Below are positions 7,131 through 8,145 of a stretch of DNA of 8,145 bases, piece after piece. Origin of the DNA: JAXDBV01 sp034678415 (GTDB taxonomy: Bacteria > Bacteroidota > Bacteroidia > Bacteroidales > VadinHA17); NCBI GenBank assembly GCA_034678415.1, contig JAXDBV010000296.1, positions 1-8,145 on the forward strand. The letters run 5' to 3'. The notes under the pieces are model-generated. The model had not been told where the DNA came from. It worked only from the letters and a program-made list of their open reading frames with translations, and made no database searches. Position 1 is the stretch's first letter. Each line of letters begins with the position of its first letter. A program made the position numbers and the translations under genes.

Positions 7131-7425
7131 ATATATTATATTGTATCTCATATCTGTTTCTGCCCATCGATACCTGAATTCATCCGTTATTGGGCATAGA
7201 ATGTTGCCAGCTGGAGCGCGGGAGTGTGTCCATCGCTGCCGGTATACCTTAATCCCCGGATTCAGGAATAATGCATTGCCGGTTCCGGTAATACCCGTAT
7301 CCCATGAGGTCGCTGAACACAGTAAAACGATCGGTTTCATGCACCGCTGCCCCTGCCATACATACACGGAACGGTTTCACGGGTGGTGACGGTTGCCTTT
7401 CACATCTTGTGCCTGTTTCGTTCCG
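7131..7425 (-). other. Long leader upstream of the hydrolase gene
   Basis: This stretch lies between the candidate promoter and the preferred hydrolase ATG, so a message starting near 7420 would have a leader of about 290 nt. The hydrolase frame stays open through it up to an ATG at 7367, 79 codons further upstream. That extension has no signal-peptide character and resembles nothing I know, whereas a normal signal peptide begins at 7130. An imperfect palindrome AAAACGATCGGTTT lies at 7324-7337, without obvious kinship to the three operators. The last 20 bases before the ATG are strongly AT-rich, as usual for translation starts in this group. Confidence 0.5.
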
Positions 7426-7455
7426 CAATGTACAAACGTTTGTGCATTCCTCAAA
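7426..7455 (-). promoter_or_regulatory. Candidate promoter of the hydrolase gene
   Basis: On the minus strand a T9G tract ends in TTTG at 7455-7452 (-33). It is followed after 19 bases by TACATTG at 7432-7426, a partial match to the -7 consensus TAnnTTTG. The tract starts just after the regulator stop codon, and operator A occupies nearly the whole spacer. The same T9G, operator, CATTG order recurs in front of the permease gene, which supports a functional role. Confidence 0.45.
7427..7448 (-). promoter_or_regulatory. Putative LacI-type operator A, in front of the hydrolase gene
   Basis: The minus strand reads TGCACAAACGTTTGTACA at 7446-7429, and the symmetry continues two bases further on each side (AA and TT). 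Ten of eleven pair positions are symmetric around a central CG, with ACAAACGTTTGT a perfect 12-base palindrome. This is the best of three related sites in the window. It sits 20 bases after the stop of a LacI-family gene and between the -33 and -7 elements of the candidate hydrolase promoter, so repression by that regulator is the natural inference. Confidence 0.75.
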
Positions 7456-7467
7456 AAAAAACAACAC

Positions 7468-8145
7468 CTATTCTCTGACATTCCGTACCGATTCCCGGAC
7501 TATCAGGTCTGTTTTCAGCTTCATGTTAACCATCTTCTTCCGGTATTCCTTGCTGCCGATATATTTAATAAGAACATCCACGGCCAGCTGACCCATCTCA
7601 CTTTTCTTCTGGTTAATGGTTGTCATCGGTGTGCCCAGATAGGCCGAATATGGCTGTTCATCAAAGGATATCAGTGAGAGATGTTCCGGTATCTTCAACC
7701 CCATTTCATTGACGGCCTTGATAACGCCCAGCGATACCAGGTTTGAAAGGGAAAAAATGGCCGATGGCGGATTCTCCATGCTGAAAAGGATGCGTGTTTG
7801 ACGATAACCGTTCTCGGTGCTGAAATCATCGCCAACGATCAGACTCTCATCAACGGCTATACCATTGGTACTGAGCGCTTCCCGGTAACCCCGCACCCTG
7901 TCTTTGCTCGGCTGCGTCTGTGGAATGCCCTGGATACAGGCAATACGCCGATGCCCCATGGAAATCAGAAAATGGACCGCATCATACGCCCCCTGGTAAT
8001 TATCGGATGTAATGTACGGCAGATTAACTTCCGGAAAACACCGGTCAATAACCACCATTGCGATCCCCGAATCATAGGTGCTGACCAGATGCTCATAACT
8101 CGTGCCGACCGGTGCAACAATGATACCGTCCACCTTGTGGCTCAA
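7468..8145 (-). CDS. LacI-family transcriptional regulator, C-terminal part (5' end beyond window)
   Basis: 225 codons run from the window edge to TAG at 7470-7468. The first codon in view is TTG read as an internal Leu, not a start. The segment is the effector-binding domain of the LacI/GalR family: DGIIVAP (6-12), VVIDR (31-35), ITSDNYQGAYDAVHFLISMG (45-64), GHRRIACIQG (64-73), DRVRGY (82-87) with a typical ligand-contact Arg, and PEHLSLISFDE (153-163) with Asp162 at the usual sugar-contact position. Family members have about 340 residues, so roughly 115 are missing, including the N-terminal helix-turn-helix. The ND pair usual in the AIFxxND motif is SN here (134-135). It ends just upstream of the hydrolase promoter, and three LacI-type palindromes precede the window's other genes, so it is probably the local regulator, responding to a sugar or sugar phosphate that cannot be deduced from sequence. 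Confidence 0.95.
   Translation of the reverse strand: MSHKVDGIIVAPVGTSYEHLVSTYDSGIAMVVIDRCFPEVNLPYITSDNYQGAYDAVHFLISMGHRRIACIQGIPQTQPSKDRVRGYREALSTNGIAVDESLIVGDDFSTENGYRQTRILFSMENPPSAIFSLSNLVSLGVIKAVNEMGLKIPEHLSLISFDEQPYSAYLGTPMTTINQKKSEMGQLAVDVLIKYIGSKEYRKKMVNMKLKTDLIVRESVRNVRE

Noticed and set aside
7324..7337. AAAACGATCGGTTT as a fourth operator.
   Set aside because: It has one mismatch and a four-base longer centre, lacks the AAACGTTTG core, and lies in the leader away from the promoter elements; probably chance.

Overview
The window looks like part of a carbohydrate-utilization locus from a member of the Bacteroidota, probably Bacteroidales-like. The evidence is a SusC-type TonB-dependent transporter with a carboxypeptidase-regulatory-like domain, AT-rich translation starts without Shine-Dalgarno sequences, and promoter elements resembling the Bacteroidetes TTTG / TAnnTTTG type. 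Base composition is close to balanced. Every gene I can support lies on the minus strand, so transcription runs from the right edge of the window to the left.

In transcription order: (1) 8145-7468, the C-terminal two thirds of a LacI-family regulator, with its DNA-binding domain beyond the window; (2) 7130-5193, a secreted GH127-like glycoside hydrolase (DUF1680 family) with an intact Glu/Cys/Cys-Cys zinc and nucleophile site; (3) a roughly 700-base gap holding a possible decayed gene remnant; (4) 4486-3485, a ten-helix GRP/RbsU-like sugar permease; (5) 3483-2572, a ribokinase of the PfkB family, one base after the permease; (6) 2276 to beyond base 1, the first 758 codons of a SusC-like outer-membrane transporter. 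A SusD partner is expected further left but cannot be seen.

Permease, ribokinase and SusC together resemble the ribose-utilization (rus) loci known in Bacteroides. The inferred flow is import of a pentose-containing glycoside by SusC/D, release of the pentose by the GH127-like enzyme in the periplasm, inner-membrane transport by the permease, and phosphorylation by the kinase.

The strongest non-coding signal is a repeated operator, with core AAACGTTTG read on the minus strand. It occurs in front of the hydrolase gene (7427-7448), the permease-kinase pair (4508-4529) and the SusC gene (2334-2355). The first two are near-perfect palindromes with a central CG, as expected for LacI-family operators. 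Both lie in the spacer of similar candidate promoters that begin with a T9G tract. The inference is that the LacI-family protein at the right edge controls all three transcription units. No RNA gene, CRISPR array, insertion sequence or origin was seen.
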